A stretch of DNA of 64,000 bases, from contig NZ_CP059851.1 of NCBI RefSeq assembly GCF_014117445.1, positions 1,240,001-1,304,000 of the forward strand, given 5' to 3'. The number at the start of each line of letters is the position of its first letter. Position 1 is the stretch's first letter. Made by a program: the position numbers and the translations under genes. Origin of the DNA: Sandaracinobacteroides saxicola. Lineage in GTDB: Bacteria; Pseudomonadota; Alphaproteobacteria; Sphingomonadales; Sphingomonadaceae. Positions 25,937-34,150 of the stretch are shown one piece after another. The notes below the pieces were generated by a model. It searched no databases. It saw only the letters and a list, made by a program, of their open reading frames with translations, and was not told where the DNA came from.

Positions 25937-26758
25937 TCAGCGAACGGAGGTTCGTCCGCAAGGCCCCAGGCTGTCGCGGATGGCGGACCAGTCCGCGACG
26001 AGCGCCGGTTCGCTCGCCAGCCTGGCCGGCAGCGACGTTGGCAGCCCGCAGGCGAGCGCGCGCCAGAGCAGGGTGCGCGGACGGACGGGTGCGGCGCTGT
26101 CATCGACCAGTTCGCCGGTGGCGACGCGCAGCGCGGGCTGGGCGCCGGCGCGGCGCAGCAGCACCAGGGTCAGCGGCGCGGCGCCGGTGGTGATGAAGAA
26201 CTGGCTTTCCGACTCGCCATTGACGGTGCCGGCGGCGTGGAAGGCATCGCTGATGCCGGTGACGCGCAGGCCGGCGACGGCGGGATCGCGCGCTTCGGCG
26301 AGCACGGCGCGGATGGCGGCATCGCTTTCCGGGGTCCAGGGAAGTTGCGCATTCGGGGCCACCAGCCGGAGTTGCTCGGCACGGCCGGGGACGGGGGCAG
26401 CGAAGATCAGGACGCTGCTGTTCCTTGCGATGGCGGGCCGGCCGCGCGGGTCGGGCGCGGCCTGCCACAACCACTCGATGCGGGCGGGCAGCACGGCAGG
26501 GGCGGCGATGACGGCCTGGACATCCGCCTGGAGCAAGGCGCGCACCTGGTCCTGGGGCACGTCGGGCGCCTGCTTGCGGCCGAGGCGCGTGACGTCCGTG
26601 ACGGTGGCGCGCAGGATGACGGGGCTGCTGAGGGTGAGGTCGGCAAGGTCGGTCCAGCTGGGCCCCGCGGGCGTTGGCGGGATCGATTGCGGGGGGGCGG
26701 CGGCGAGCAGCAGCGGTGCCAGCAGCAGCATGTGACAGCGTTGAAACAGAATATTCAT
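25937..26758 (-). CDS. Secreted protein of unknown function
   Basis: This 273-residue protein has a signal peptide in MNILFQRCHMLLLAPLLLAAAP and no recognised domain. A start at the internal MLLLAP (26731) is also possible, and neither has a clear ribosome site. The sequence is rich in Ala, Pro and beta-prone segments and has no cysteine pattern or catalytic motif that I can name. It is convergent with the DUF3618 gene (4-base gap) and divergent from tonB. Confidence 0.65.
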   Translation of the reverse strand: MNILFQRCHMLLLAPLLLAAAPPQSIPPTPAGPSWTDLADLTLSSPVILRATVTDVTRLGRKQAPDVPQDQVRALLQADVQAVIAAPAVLPARIEWLWQAAPDPRGRPAIARNSSVLIFAAPVPGRAEQLRLVAPNAQLPWTPESDAAIRAVLAEARDPAVAGLRVTGISDAFHAAGTVNGESESQFFITTGAAPLTLVLLRRAGAQPALRVATGELVDDSAAPVRPRTLLWRALACGLPTSLPARLASEPALVADWSAIRDSLGPCGRTSVR

Positions 26759-26970
26759 GACTTTTATGTCGGTAGCGAAAAATGGTTGCGGCAGAAAGGG
26801 GTGCACGGTAGAGGCGGAGATGGAGGGGCGCAGTTTGCGGGTGATACCGTGACTGCGGCCGGGCAAATGCCCGCGTTGCGCGCGGAGGGCTGGACGGACG
26901 ATCGTGTCCGCAGGTTCGATGGGTGTGGTGAGGGCAGGTTGCCGCTGTGAGAGGGAGTGACAGCCGACCT

Positions 26971-27624
26971 ATGTCTTATCTCGGCCAGAAGCGTAGCAAG
27001 AACAATACGGTCGCCATCGGCATCGTTGTGCTTCTGCATATTTTCCTGGGTTATGCGCTGATCAGCGGCCTGGCGGTCGATGTGACGAAGAAGATCCTGG
27101 AGAATATCGAAACCAAGAATGTGGTGGAAGAGGTGAAGCCGCCCGAGGAGCCGCCGCCGCCGCCGCCGAAGCTGGAAGAGATTCCGCCTTATGTGCCGCC
27201 GCCGGATGTGGTGATCCAGCAGGATGCGCCGCCGGCACCCACCATCACCGTGCAGCAGGCCGTGCCGCAGCCGAACGTCGCGCCGACGCCGGCGCCGGTC
27301 GTGCAGGCGCCGCCCGCCGTGCCGGGGACGCCGGCCGTGCCGATCGCCCGCAGTTTCGAGGTGACCGACGATGACTATCCGCCGGCCTCCCAACGGGCGG
27401 GTGAGGAAGGCGTGACCGGCGTGCAGGTGACGATCGGGACCGATGGCCGCGTGGCCGCCGGCACCTGCAAGATCGTGACCTCCAGCGGGTTCGAGCGGCT
27501 GGATGCCCGGGCGTGCCAGATCGCCGAGCGGCGCTGGCGGTTCAAGCCGGCGACCGAGAACGGCCAGCCGGTGACGACGACGATACGCCGCAATTATCGC
27601 TGGCAGATCAAGGAAGTGCGCTGA
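26971..27624 (+). CDS. tonB: Energy transducer TonB
   Basis: This 217-residue TonB has one N-terminal membrane segment (about 15-37, with the His of the SxxxH-like motif in VVLLHIFLG). A Pro-rich periplasmic spacer (about 58-125, PPEEPPPPPP) leads to a C-terminal TonB domain (GVQVTIGTDGRVAAG, RRWRFKPATENGQPV). It carries proton-motive energy from ExbB-ExbD to outer-membrane receptors. The ATG at 26971 gives MSYLGQ; a GTG eight codons upstream is the alternative. It heads tonB-exbB-exbD1-exbD2-exbD3. Confidence 0.93.
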   Translation: MSYLGQKRSKNNTVAIGIVVLLHIFLGYALISGLAVDVTKKILENIETKNVVEEVKPPEEPPPPPPKLEEIPPYVPPPDVVIQQDAPPAPTITVQQAVPQPNVAPTPAPVVQAPPAVPGTPAVPIARSFEVTDDDYPPASQRAGEEGVTGVQVTIGTDGRVAAGTCKIVTSSGFERLDARACQIAERRWRFKPATENGQPVTTTIRRNYRWQIKEVR

Positions 27625-27675
27625 TCCCCGGATTCAGCTGTTTCGACAAACACAGTTAAAAAAGGACGATTTCAA

Positions 27676-28398
27676 ATGGCAACTGGTGAGAATCCGTATG
27701 GCTTGGTCGCCGCGCTGGAGCAGGGCGGGCTGATCGCGCAATTCATCTTCGGTGTGATGGTGCTGATGTCGGCGGTAAGCTGGTACATCATGCTGACCAA
27801 GTGGTGGGAACAGCGCAAGCTGCTGGCGGAAGCCGATGCAGCCGAGGCGAAGGTGTGGACCAGCCCCAGCCTGAAGGATGGCGCGGCGAAGCTGGACAAG
27901 AACAGCGCCTTCCGCCAGATCGCCGATGACGGCCTGCGCGCCTTCGACCATCATGACGGCCGGCTGACCGACAAGATCGACCGCCACGAGTGGGTGACGA
28001 TGTCGCTCAACCGTTCGGCGAACGCGATCTCCTCCAAGCTGCAATCGGGCCTGTCCTTCCTCGCCTCGGTGGGTTCGACGGCGCCGTTCATCGGTCTCCT
28101 TGGCACCGTCATCGGGATCTATCGCGCGCTGATCAACATCGGCCTTGCCGGCCAGGCCTCGATCGACAAGGTCGCCGGCCCGGTGGGTGAAGCGCTGATC
28201 ATGACCGCCATCGGTCTGGCGGTCGCGGTGCCGGCGGTGCTGGGCTACAACTGGCTGACCCGCCGCAACAAGGCGATCCAGGAGCGGCTGAACGGCTTTG
28301 CCGCCGACGTGCACGGCTATCTGATGTCGGGCGCGCGCATGGCACCGCCGGTGGTGGTTGCTGCGGCGCCGGCTGCGACGAAGCCCGCCACCAAGTAA
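27676..28398 (+). CDS. exbB: ExbB/TolQ-family proton channel protein
   Basis: This 240-residue MotA/TolQ/ExbB protein has TM1 at about 15-37 (IAQFIFGVMVLMSAVSWYIM), then two later helices (about 130-150, 172-195). The conserved core is STAPFIGLLGTVIGIYRAL and GPVGEALIMTAIGLAVAVPA. ExbB pentamers with ExbD form the proton-driven motor that powers TonB. AAAAAAGGA precedes the ATG. Located between tonB and three exbD genes. Confidence 0.94.
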   Translation: MATGENPYGLVAALEQGGLIAQFIFGVMVLMSAVSWYIMLTKWWEQRKLLAEADAAEAKVWTSPSLKDGAAKLDKNSAFRQIADDGLRAFDHHDGRLTDKIDRHEWVTMSLNRSANAISSKLQSGLSFLASVGSTAPFIGLLGTVIGIYRALINIGLAGQASIDKVAGPVGEALIMTAIGLAVAVPAVLGYNWLTRRNKAIQERLNGFAADVHGYLMSGARMAPPVVVAAAPAATKPATK

Positions 28399-28425
28399 CG
28401 TCGGCGACCGGAAGGGGTAAGCCTG

Positions 28426-28896
28426 ATGGCCATGAGTGTAGGCAGTGATGGCGACAGCGATGGCGCCATCATGTCGGAAATCAATACGACGCCGCTGGTC
28501 GACGTCATGCTGGTGTTGCTGATCATCTTTCTGATCACGGTGCCGGTCGTCATCCAGACGGTGCCGCTGAAGCTGCCGGTGGTGACCAACATCCCGACGA
28601 CCACCAAGCCCGAGAATGTGCCGCTTTCGGTGGACAAGAATTGCGACGTGTTCTGGGGCCTGGGCAAGATGGAGAGCAACGACGCGCTGCGGGAGAAGGG
28701 CTCGGCTTACCTGTTGAAGGAGGTCGACCGGCTGAAGGCCGCGGGCGCGAAGATCGAACTGCCCGAGGTGCATATCCGGGCGGATTCGGACACCGAGTAT
28801 CGCTGCGTCGGCGGGGTGATATTTGCCATGCAGCGGGCGGGATACCAGAAGATCGGCTTCATTTCCGAGCCGCCGATCGGCACGGTGACCCGTTAA
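28426..28896 (+). CDS. exbD: ExbD/TolR-family protein 1
   Basis: This 156-residue ExbD has the N-terminal membrane segment with the proton-carrying Asp in INTTPLVDVMLVLLIIFLIT (about 20-39), then a periplasmic domain. Its periplasmic part has extra length and two cysteines (NCDVFW, YRCVGG), and it is clearly different from the two exbD genes that follow. It would pair with ExbB in the TonB motor. Lies 27 bases after exbB. Confidence 0.92.
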   Translation: MAMSVGSDGDSDGAIMSEINTTPLVDVMLVLLIIFLITVPVVIQTVPLKLPVVTNIPTTTKPENVPLSVDKNCDVFWGLGKMESNDALREKGSAYLLKEVDRLKAAGAKIELPEVHIRADSDTEYRCVGGVIFAMQRAGYQKIGFISEPPIGTVTR

Positions 28897-28952
28897 GCAC
28901 GTTCCCCGCTGCCCGGTGGGCGGCGGGGACATGAAAGTTTGGAGTTTGCAAG

Positions 28953-29375
28953 ATGGCAATGGCCGTTGGAAATGCAGCAGAAGACGCCCCGATCGGGGAC
29001 ATGAATACCACGCCGCTGATCGACGTGATGCTGGTGCTGCTGATCATGTTCATCATCACCATTCCGGTGCAGACGCACGCGGTGAAGCTGGACCTGCCGC
29101 CGCCGACCAACCTGCCCAATACGATCAAGCCGGATTTCAACCAGGTGAACATCGATTTCCTGAACGCCATTTACTGGAACAACCAGGAAGTGACGCTGGA
29201 GCAGTTGCGCGGCTACCTCGACACGATCGGCCGGATGCCGCTGGACGACCAGCCGGAGCTGCGGTTGAAACCCGAGGCGATGTCGAAATATGACGTGACC
29301 GTGAAGGTGATGGCGCAGGCGCAGCAGGCAGGCATTACCAAAATGGGGTTCGTCGGCAACGAAGCTTACGCGTAG
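28953..29375 (+). CDS. exbD: ExbD/TolR-family protein 2
   Basis: This 140-residue ExbD has the Asp-containing membrane segment NTTPLIDVMLVLLIMFIITI and a periplasmic domain with FNQVNIDFLNAIYWNNQEVT. It is about 90 percent identical by eye to the next exbD, with differences in the linker after the membrane helix (PPPTNLPN here, PSDGN there). It begins about 56 bases after exbD1. Confidence 0.92.
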   Translation: MAMAVGNAAEDAPIGDMNTTPLIDVMLVLLIMFIITIPVQTHAVKLDLPPPTNLPNTIKPDFNQVNIDFLNAIYWNNQEVTLEQLRGYLDTIGRMPLDDQPELRLKPEAMSKYDVTVKVMAQAQQAGITKMGFVGNEAYA

Positions 29376-29472
29376 TTGTGGACCATCCGGCCACTAAGCA
29401 GCTGGATGGGCCTCTATTGTAAGTGTATTGACGTGAAGAAGGGCTGAATCGGAACTGGTGGGAAAGCGCGTG

Positions 29473-29886
29473 ATGGCGATGGCATTGGGCAACAGGGTCG
29501 ATGACTCTCCGATTGGTGACATGAACACCACGCCGCTCATCGATGTGATGCTGGTGCTGCTGATCATGTTCATCATCACCATTCCCGTGCAGACGCATTC
29601 GGTGAAGTTGGATCTGCCATCGGACGGGAATACCATCAGGTCGGATTTCAACCAGGTGAACATCGATTTTCTGAACGCGATCTACTGGAACAACCAGGAA
29701 GTGACGCTGGAGCAGCTTCGCAGCTATCTCGACACCATCAGCCGGATGCCCCTGGACGATCAGCCGGAACTGCGGCTGAAGCCCGAGCCAATGTCCAAAT
29801 ATGACGTTGCGGTCAAGGTGATGGCGCAGGCGCAGCAGGCGGGCATCACCAAGATGGGCTTTGTGGGCAACGAAGCCTATTTGTGA
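29473..29886 (+). CDS. exbD: ExbD/TolR-family protein 3 (recent duplicate)
   Basis: This 137-residue ExbD is a near copy of the preceding gene. Differences are about 14 substitutions and a three-residue deletion in the linker after the membrane helix (PSDGN). The conserved Asp in NTTPLIDVMLV is kept. The start at 29473 gives MAMALGNR, aligned with the MAMAVGNA of copy 2; a GTG at 29458 is in frame. A terminator follows the stop at 29908. Confidence 0.92.
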   Translation: MAMALGNRVDDSPIGDMNTTPLIDVMLVLLIMFIITIPVQTHSVKLDLPSDGNTIRSDFNQVNIDFLNAIYWNNQEVTLEQLRSYLDTISRMPLDDQPELRLKPEPMSKYDVAVKVMAQAQQAGITKMGFVGNEAYL

Positions 29887-29907
29887 TCGATAAGAAGTGA
29901 TGAAGAT

Positions 29908-29936
29908 GGCGGAGGGGCAACCTTCCGCCCTTTTTT
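29908..29936 (+). terminator. Rho-independent terminator after exbD3
   Basis: A GGCGGA/TCCGCC hairpin, extended by GG/CC pairs with a one-base bulge, is followed directly by six T residues. It ends the tonB-exbB-exbD operon; the convergent alcohol dehydrogenase gene stops at 29936. Confidence 0.8.
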
Positions 29937-31030
29937 CATGGCATCAGCAGGACGGGTTTGACCACCTCGCCCTGGTGCATGGCGTCAACGGCATCGTTGA
30001 TGCGGTCGAAGGGGAAGGTGGTGACCAGGCGGTCGTGCGGGAAGCGGCCTGCGAGATGCTGTTTGGCGAGCCAGGGGACGAAGATCTGCGGGTCAGCGTC
30101 GCCCTCGATCACGCCGATGATTTTTTTGCCCATCAGGAAGCCGGCGGGGCTGAAGCTGGCCAGCGTGCCGGGGGGCGTGATGCCGACGAGGGCACAGGTG
30201 CCTCGGGTGCCGAGGCAGTCGATGGCGAGCTGGATGACGCCGGGGACGCCGGTGGTGTCGAAGCTGCCATCGAAGCCGGGGGAGATGGCGGCGAGGCTTA
30301 CCAGGCTGGCTTCGTCCGCGGTCAGGCCGTGGGTCGCGCCGAGGGCGCGGGCGAGGGCGAGGCGGCTTTGGACGCGATCAACGGCGACGATGGGGGCCAT
30401 GCCGAGCGCGGCGGCCGCCATGATGGCGGCGAGGCCGACCGAGCCGGTGCCGAACACTACGAGCGACTTGCCGGGCGCGCCGGCGAGCGAGTTCACCACG
30501 GTGCCGGCCCCGGTCTGCATGCCGCAGCCGAGCGGCGCGGCGAGGTGGAAGGGCAGGGCGTCGGGGATTTTCACGGTGTTGCGAACGGTGGAGAGCGCGT
30601 GGGTGGCGAAGCTGGACTGGCCGAAGAAATTGCCGAACAGCGGCGTGCCATCGGGGAAGGCCATCGGTGGGGCCATGGCGGGCGTGACGCCGGCGAAGTT
30701 GCGCAGGCCGAGTTCGTCGCAATATTGCGGGGCGTGGCCAGTGCAGGCGCCGCAGTGCCCGCAGCTGTCGTAGGAAAGGCAGACGCGGTCGCCGACGGCG
30801 AAGCCGGTGACGCCGGGGCCGAGCGCGGCGACGGTGCCGGCGCCTTCGTGCCCCAGGACGATGGGCATGGCATTGGGCATGTCGAGGTCGCGGAAGCCGA
30901 GGTCGGTATGGCAGATGCCGGCGGCGTGGATGGTGACGAGCAGTTGGCCCGGGCCGGGGGCGGGGAGGTCCGCCGCCATCAGCGTGAAGGGTTTGCGGCG
31001 TTCGGTGGCGACGGCGGCGGTGATGCGCAT
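29936..31030 (-). CDS. Zinc-dependent NAD(P) alcohol dehydrogenase (aryl/benzyl-alcohol type)
   Basis: This 364-residue medium-chain dehydrogenase has catalytic-zinc ligands in GICHTDLGF and GHEGAGTV and structural-zinc cysteines in CGHCGACTGHAPQYC. The Rossmann motif is VFGTGSVGLAAI with an acidic residue (VAVDR), favouring NAD. A later GCGMQTGAGTV resembles benzyl-alcohol dehydrogenases of the XylB group. It oxidises primary alcohols to aldehydes; the natural substrate is not shown. Convergent with the exbD operon, divergent from xseB. Confidence 0.9.
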   Translation of the reverse strand: MRITAAVATERRKPFTLMAADLPAPGPGQLLVTIHAAGICHTDLGFRDLDMPNAMPIVLGHEGAGTVAALGPGVTGFAVGDRVCLSYDSCGHCGACTGHAPQYCDELGLRNFAGVTPAMAPPMAFPDGTPLFGNFFGQSSFATHALSTVRNTVKIPDALPFHLAAPLGCGMQTGAGTVVNSLAGAPGKSLVVFGTGSVGLAAIMAAAALGMAPIVAVDRVQSRLALARALGATHGLTADEASLVSLAAISPGFDGSFDTTGVPGVIQLAIDCLGTRGTCALVGITPPGTLASFSPAGFLMGKKIIGVIEGDADPQIFVPWLAKQHLAGRFPHDRLVTTFPFDRINDAVDAMHQGEVVKPVLLMP

Positions 31031-31099
31031 GTGTCGGTTCTCCTGTTGCGTTCACCCTACCGGCTTGACCGCGTTTGCGCCCTTGGCCAAAGGACGAGG

Positions 31100-31336
31100 G
31101 TGAGTGAGGCCGCCGACATTGCCGCCATGAGTTTCGAGGCCGCGCTGGCGCGGCTGGAGACGATTGTCGCGGCGCTGGAATCGGGGGACGCCCCGCTGGA
31201 ATCGGCGATCGATCTTTATGCCGAGGGGCAGGCGCTGCGCGCGCATTGCGAGGCGAAGCTGTCGACCGCGGAGGCGCGCATCCAGCAGTTGCAGATCGGC
31301 GCCGACGGCAAGCCGACCGGGGCCGCGCCCTTCTGA
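31100..31336 (+). CDS. xseB: Exodeoxyribonuclease VII small subunit
   Basis: This 78-residue XseB has the core MSFEAALARLETIVAALESG and APLESAIDLYAEGQALRAHC, the usual two-helix coil. It binds XseA (not in the window) to degrade single-stranded DNA. The GTG at 31100 has AGGA 5 bases upstream; homologs may start at the internal ATG ten codons later. Its stop overlaps the ispA ATG (TGATG), the common xseB-ispA arrangement. Confidence 0.92.
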   Translation: MSEAADIAAMSFEAALARLETIVAALESGDAPLESAIDLYAEGQALRAHCEAKLSTAEARIQQLQIGADGKPTGAAPF

Positions 31337-32232
31337 TGCAGGCCAGCTTGAGCCTGAAACCGGCGCTGGATGCCATCGGGCAGGCGATCGATGCGCGCTT
31401 CGACCGGCTGCTGGCGGTGCCGGAGGATGCGCGGGCGCCGCTCTACAAGGCGATGCGGCATGCGGTGATCGGCGGCGGCAAGCGGATGCGGCCGCTGCTG
31501 GTGGTGGCGGCGTGCGACCTGTTCCATGTCGACCGCGAACGGGCGCTGCGGGTGGCGCTCGCGATCGAGGCGGTGCATGTTTATAGCCTGGTGCACGACG
31601 ATTTGCCGTGCATGGACGATGACGATCTGCGGCGCGGCAAGCCGACGGTGCATGTGGCGTTCGATGAGGCGATCGCGGTGCTGACGGGCGACAGCCTGTT
31701 CGCGCTGGCGTTCGAATGGCTGGCGGACGAGGCAACGCATGAGGACCCGTTCGTGCGGGCGGAACTGGTGCGGGAGCTGGCGCGCGCGTCCGGACCCTGC
31801 GGCATGGCGGGCGGACAGATGATGGACCTGGCGGCGGAGGCGGGCGGGTTCGACCTGCCGGCCACCACGCGCCTGCAGCAGCTGAAGACCGGGGCGCTGA
31901 TCGGCTTTTCCGTGGAAGCCGGGGCGATCATGGGGAAGGTGGGGGATTCGACGCGGCTGAAGCTGCGCGGCTATGCCCGCGACCTGGGGCTGGCGTTCCA
32001 GATCGCCGATGACCTGCTGGATGTGGAAGGCGACAGCAGCCGCACGGGGAAGGCGGTGCAGAAGGATGCGGAGGCCGGGAAATCGACCTTCGTCAGCCTG
32101 CTGGGGGTGGAGCGGGCGCGGCAGCAGGCCGCGATGCTGATCGACCAGGCGATCCACCATCTGAGCGGTTTCGGACCGGAGGCGGATTTGCTGCGGGCGA
32201 TCGCGCGTTTTGCCATCGAGCGCGACCGGTGA
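31336..32232 (+). CDS. ispA: Farnesyl diphosphate synthase (short-chain polyprenyl synthase)
   Basis: This 298-residue polyprenyl synthase condenses isopentenyl diphosphate with dimethylallyl/geranyl diphosphate. The first Asp-rich motif is DDLPCMDDDDLRRGKPTVH (about 87-105), the second is FQIADDLLDVEGD. The two-residue insertion in the first motif is typical of bacterial FPP synthase. It supplies precursors for quinones, undecaprenol, hopanoids and carotenoids; bciA and a carotenoid oxygenase in the window also depend on isoprenoids. The ATG overlaps the xseB stop. Confidence 0.95.
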   Translation: MQASLSLKPALDAIGQAIDARFDRLLAVPEDARAPLYKAMRHAVIGGGKRMRPLLVVAACDLFHVDRERALRVALAIEAVHVYSLVHDDLPCMDDDDLRRGKPTVHVAFDEAIAVLTGDSLFALAFEWLADEATHEDPFVRAELVRELARASGPCGMAGGQMMDLAAEAGGFDLPATTRLQQLKTGALIGFSVEAGAIMGKVGDSTRLKLRGYARDLGLAFQIADDLLDVEGDSSRTGKAVQKDAEAGKSTFVSLLGVERARQQAAMLIDQAIHHLSGFGPEADLLRAIARFAIERDR

Positions 32233-32254
32233 GCCGTGGCTGGGGAGAGGTCTG

Positions 32255-32791
32255 ATGGGGTTCAAGATCGGCTGGTTGGCTCTTCGCGACGTCTCGGTTG
32301 ATGAAGGGCTCGACCTTGTGGGTATGCGCGATACTGGCGTCACGAGTGAAATCGTCGAAGATGGTTATGGGCTGACGGCGCTTTCGAATGGTTGGGTAGT
32401 CGTCTGGTTCAATGAGTTTGGCGCCATTGATGCAGCCGAGGTTTCAAAGATATGCTCGAGCCACGAAGGTCTGTGGGTCAATCTGCATGAAGGCGTCATG
32501 TATTCGGAAGTCGGATACGTCGAAAACGGCGTGGTGCATTGGTTCGTTGCGCATGATTGCGCACAAGGCTATTTTCACCTCGATTGCCAAGGTTCGCCAC
32601 CATATTATGCCGAAATCGTCAGTAAACTGCGATCCGAACAGGACGCGGATGGCGGAGAGAATAGCGACGTAGATTATGCGTTCGATGTTCCTGTCGAGCT
32701 TGCCTTTGCAATGACAGGTTTTCGGCACGACCTTTTCGAGCTGCCCGGGCATGGCGAATTGGTCTGGTCAATTCTGGAGCGGCGAAAGTGA
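32255..32791 (+). CDS. Accessory protein of unknown function between ispA and coaD
   Basis: This 178-residue acidic protein starts MGFKIGWLALRDVSVDE. GGGGAGAGG lies 4 bases before the ATG. No signal peptide, membrane segment or named catalytic motif is seen. It is rich in aromatic residues (WVVVWFNEF, VVHWFVAHD) and in Asp/Glu, and its base composition is less GC-rich than the neighbours. The GTG of coaD overlaps its stop (GTGA). It looks like a late insertion into a housekeeping gene row; family not recognised. Confidence 0.72.
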   Translation: MGFKIGWLALRDVSVDEGLDLVGMRDTGVTSEIVEDGYGLTALSNGWVVVWFNEFGAIDAAEVSKICSSHEGLWVNLHEGVMYSEVGYVENGVVHWFVAHDCAQGYFHLDCQGSPPYYAEIVSKLRSEQDADGGENSDVDYAFDVPVELAFAMTGFRHDLFELPGHGELVWSILERRK

Positions 32792-33282
32792 ACCGCATCG
32801 GCGTCTATCCTGGCACGTTCGACCCCGTCACGCTGGGGCATCTGGACATCATCGCGCGTGGTGCGAAGCTGGTGGACCGGTTGATCATCGGGGTGGCGAC
32901 CAATCCGTCGAAATCGCCGCTGTTCACGCTGGAGGAGCGGGTGGCGCATGTGCGGCGGGAGACGGCGGGGCTGAGCAATGTGGAGGTGGTGAGTTTCGAC
33001 GCGCTGCTGATGCATTTCGCCGAGGCGCAGGGGGCGAGCGTGATCATTCGCGGGCTGCGCGCGGTGGCGGATTTCGAGTATGAGTTCCAGATGGCCGGGA
33101 TGAACCAGCAACTGAACGATGATATCGAGACCGTCTTCCTGATGGCGGCGGTCTCCCTGCAGCCGATCGCCAGCAAGCTGGTGAAGGAAATCGCGATCTA
33201 TGGCGGGGAGATCGGCAAGTTCGTCAGCCCGACGATCGCCGCGGAAGTGAAGGCGCGGGTCGCCGAAGGGAAGCTGAATTGA
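32788..33282 (+). CDS. coaD: Pantetheine-phosphate adenylyltransferase
   Basis: This 164-residue nucleotidyltransferase makes dephospho-CoA from phosphopantetheine and ATP. Signatures: VYPGTFDPVTLGHLDII with the T/HxGH motif, GVATNPSKSPLFTLEER, IIRGLRAVADFEYEFQMAGMN and VSPTIAAEVKARV. The GTG start overlaps the previous stop. Length is typical (about 160). It is followed, again with overlap, by the cyclophilin gene. Confidence 0.96.
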   Translation: MNRIGVYPGTFDPVTLGHLDIIARGAKLVDRLIIGVATNPSKSPLFTLEERVAHVRRETAGLSNVEVVSFDALLMHFAEAQGASVIIRGLRAVADFEYEFQMAGMNQQLNDDIETVFLMAAVSLQPIASKLVKEIAIYGGEIGKFVSPTIAAEVKARVAEGKLN

Positions 33283-34019
33283 AAAAGCTGTTGTGGATGG
33301 TGATGCTGCTGCTGGCCGTGCCGGCCTGGGCACAGGCGGCGCAGGCACCGCAGGCCGTGCCGGCGAAGGATGCGGGCCCGAAGGACATGGTCACCACGGC
33401 CCGCGATGCCGGGATGCAGGTGCTGTCCGGCGATGCGAAGTTCAATCCCTCCGACCCGGAGAATCTGTTGTACATCGACCTGTCAACCGGGGGACGGGTG
33501 ACGATCCTGATGCGGCCGGATTTCGCGCCGAAGCATGTGGAGCGCATCAAGCTGCTGGCGCGGCGGGGATTTTATGATGGGCTGCTGTTCCACCGGGTGA
33601 TCGATGGGTTCATGGCGCAGACCGGTGATCCGAAGGGCACCGGGCAGGGCGGCAGCGAGCTGCCGGACCTGAAGGCGGAGTTCAACGAGCTGCCGCACGT
33701 GCGCGGCGCGGTGAGCATGGCGCGGACGGACAAGCCCGATACCGCGAACAGCCAGTTCTTCATCGTGTTCGATCCGGTGCTGAAGCTGGACCGCAGCTAT
33801 ACGGTGTGGGGCCGGGTGATCGACGGCATGCAGTGGGTGGACGCCATCGCGCGCGGCGAGCCGCCGGCGAACCCCAGCCGCATGTTGCAGGTGAGCGTGG
33901 CGGCCGACCGCAAGCCGCCGCCGGATTTCGCGGCCGCGGCGGCGAAGGATGATGCGGCGGCCAGGGATGCGCTGGCGGCGGAAGCGGCGAAGCTGGGGGC
34001 GGCGCCTCCGAAACAATAA
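33279..34019 (+). CDS. Secreted cyclophilin-type peptidyl-prolyl isomerase
   Basis: This 246-residue periplasmic cyclophilin has a signal peptide (MKKLLWMVMLLLAVPAWAQ). The core motifs are RRGFYDGLLFHRVIDGFMAQTGDPKGTGQGG and VSMARTDKPDTANSQFFIVF. It catalyses proline isomerisation of exported proteins. A TTG start overlaps the coaD stop (TTGA); an ATG six codons in is possible but would shorten the signal n-region. C-terminal 35 residues are Ala-rich. coaD-ppi adjacency is common in related bacteria. Confidence 0.92.
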   Translation: MKKLLWMVMLLLAVPAWAQAAQAPQAVPAKDAGPKDMVTTARDAGMQVLSGDAKFNPSDPENLLYIDLSTGGRVTILMRPDFAPKHVERIKLLARRGFYDGLLFHRVIDGFMAQTGDPKGTGQGGSELPDLKAEFNELPHVRGAVSMARTDKPDTANSQFFIVFDPVLKLDRSYTVWGRVIDGMQWVDAIARGEPPANPSRMLQVSVAADRKPPPDFAAAAAKDDAAARDALAAEAAKLGAAPPKQ

Positions 34020-34068
34020 GCCGGAACGGTTGTTGCCGCGGCTGCCTATTCATTCCCCAAATATGTCG

Positions 34069-34109
34069 CTGCCCGCCGTCATGATGGACAGTCGGGGGCT
34101 TTTTTTCTT
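34069..34109 (+). terminator. Possible terminator after the cyclophilin gene
   Basis: An imperfect GC-rich hairpin (GCCC.CCG.C against GTCGGGGGC) is followed by a seven-T run just upstream of the S9 peptidase gene. The stem has mismatches, so efficiency is uncertain. Confidence 0.45.
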
Positions 34110-34150
34110 GCGGAACTGTTGCTTATAGTGTCCCCACCGGGGGTGGGGCG

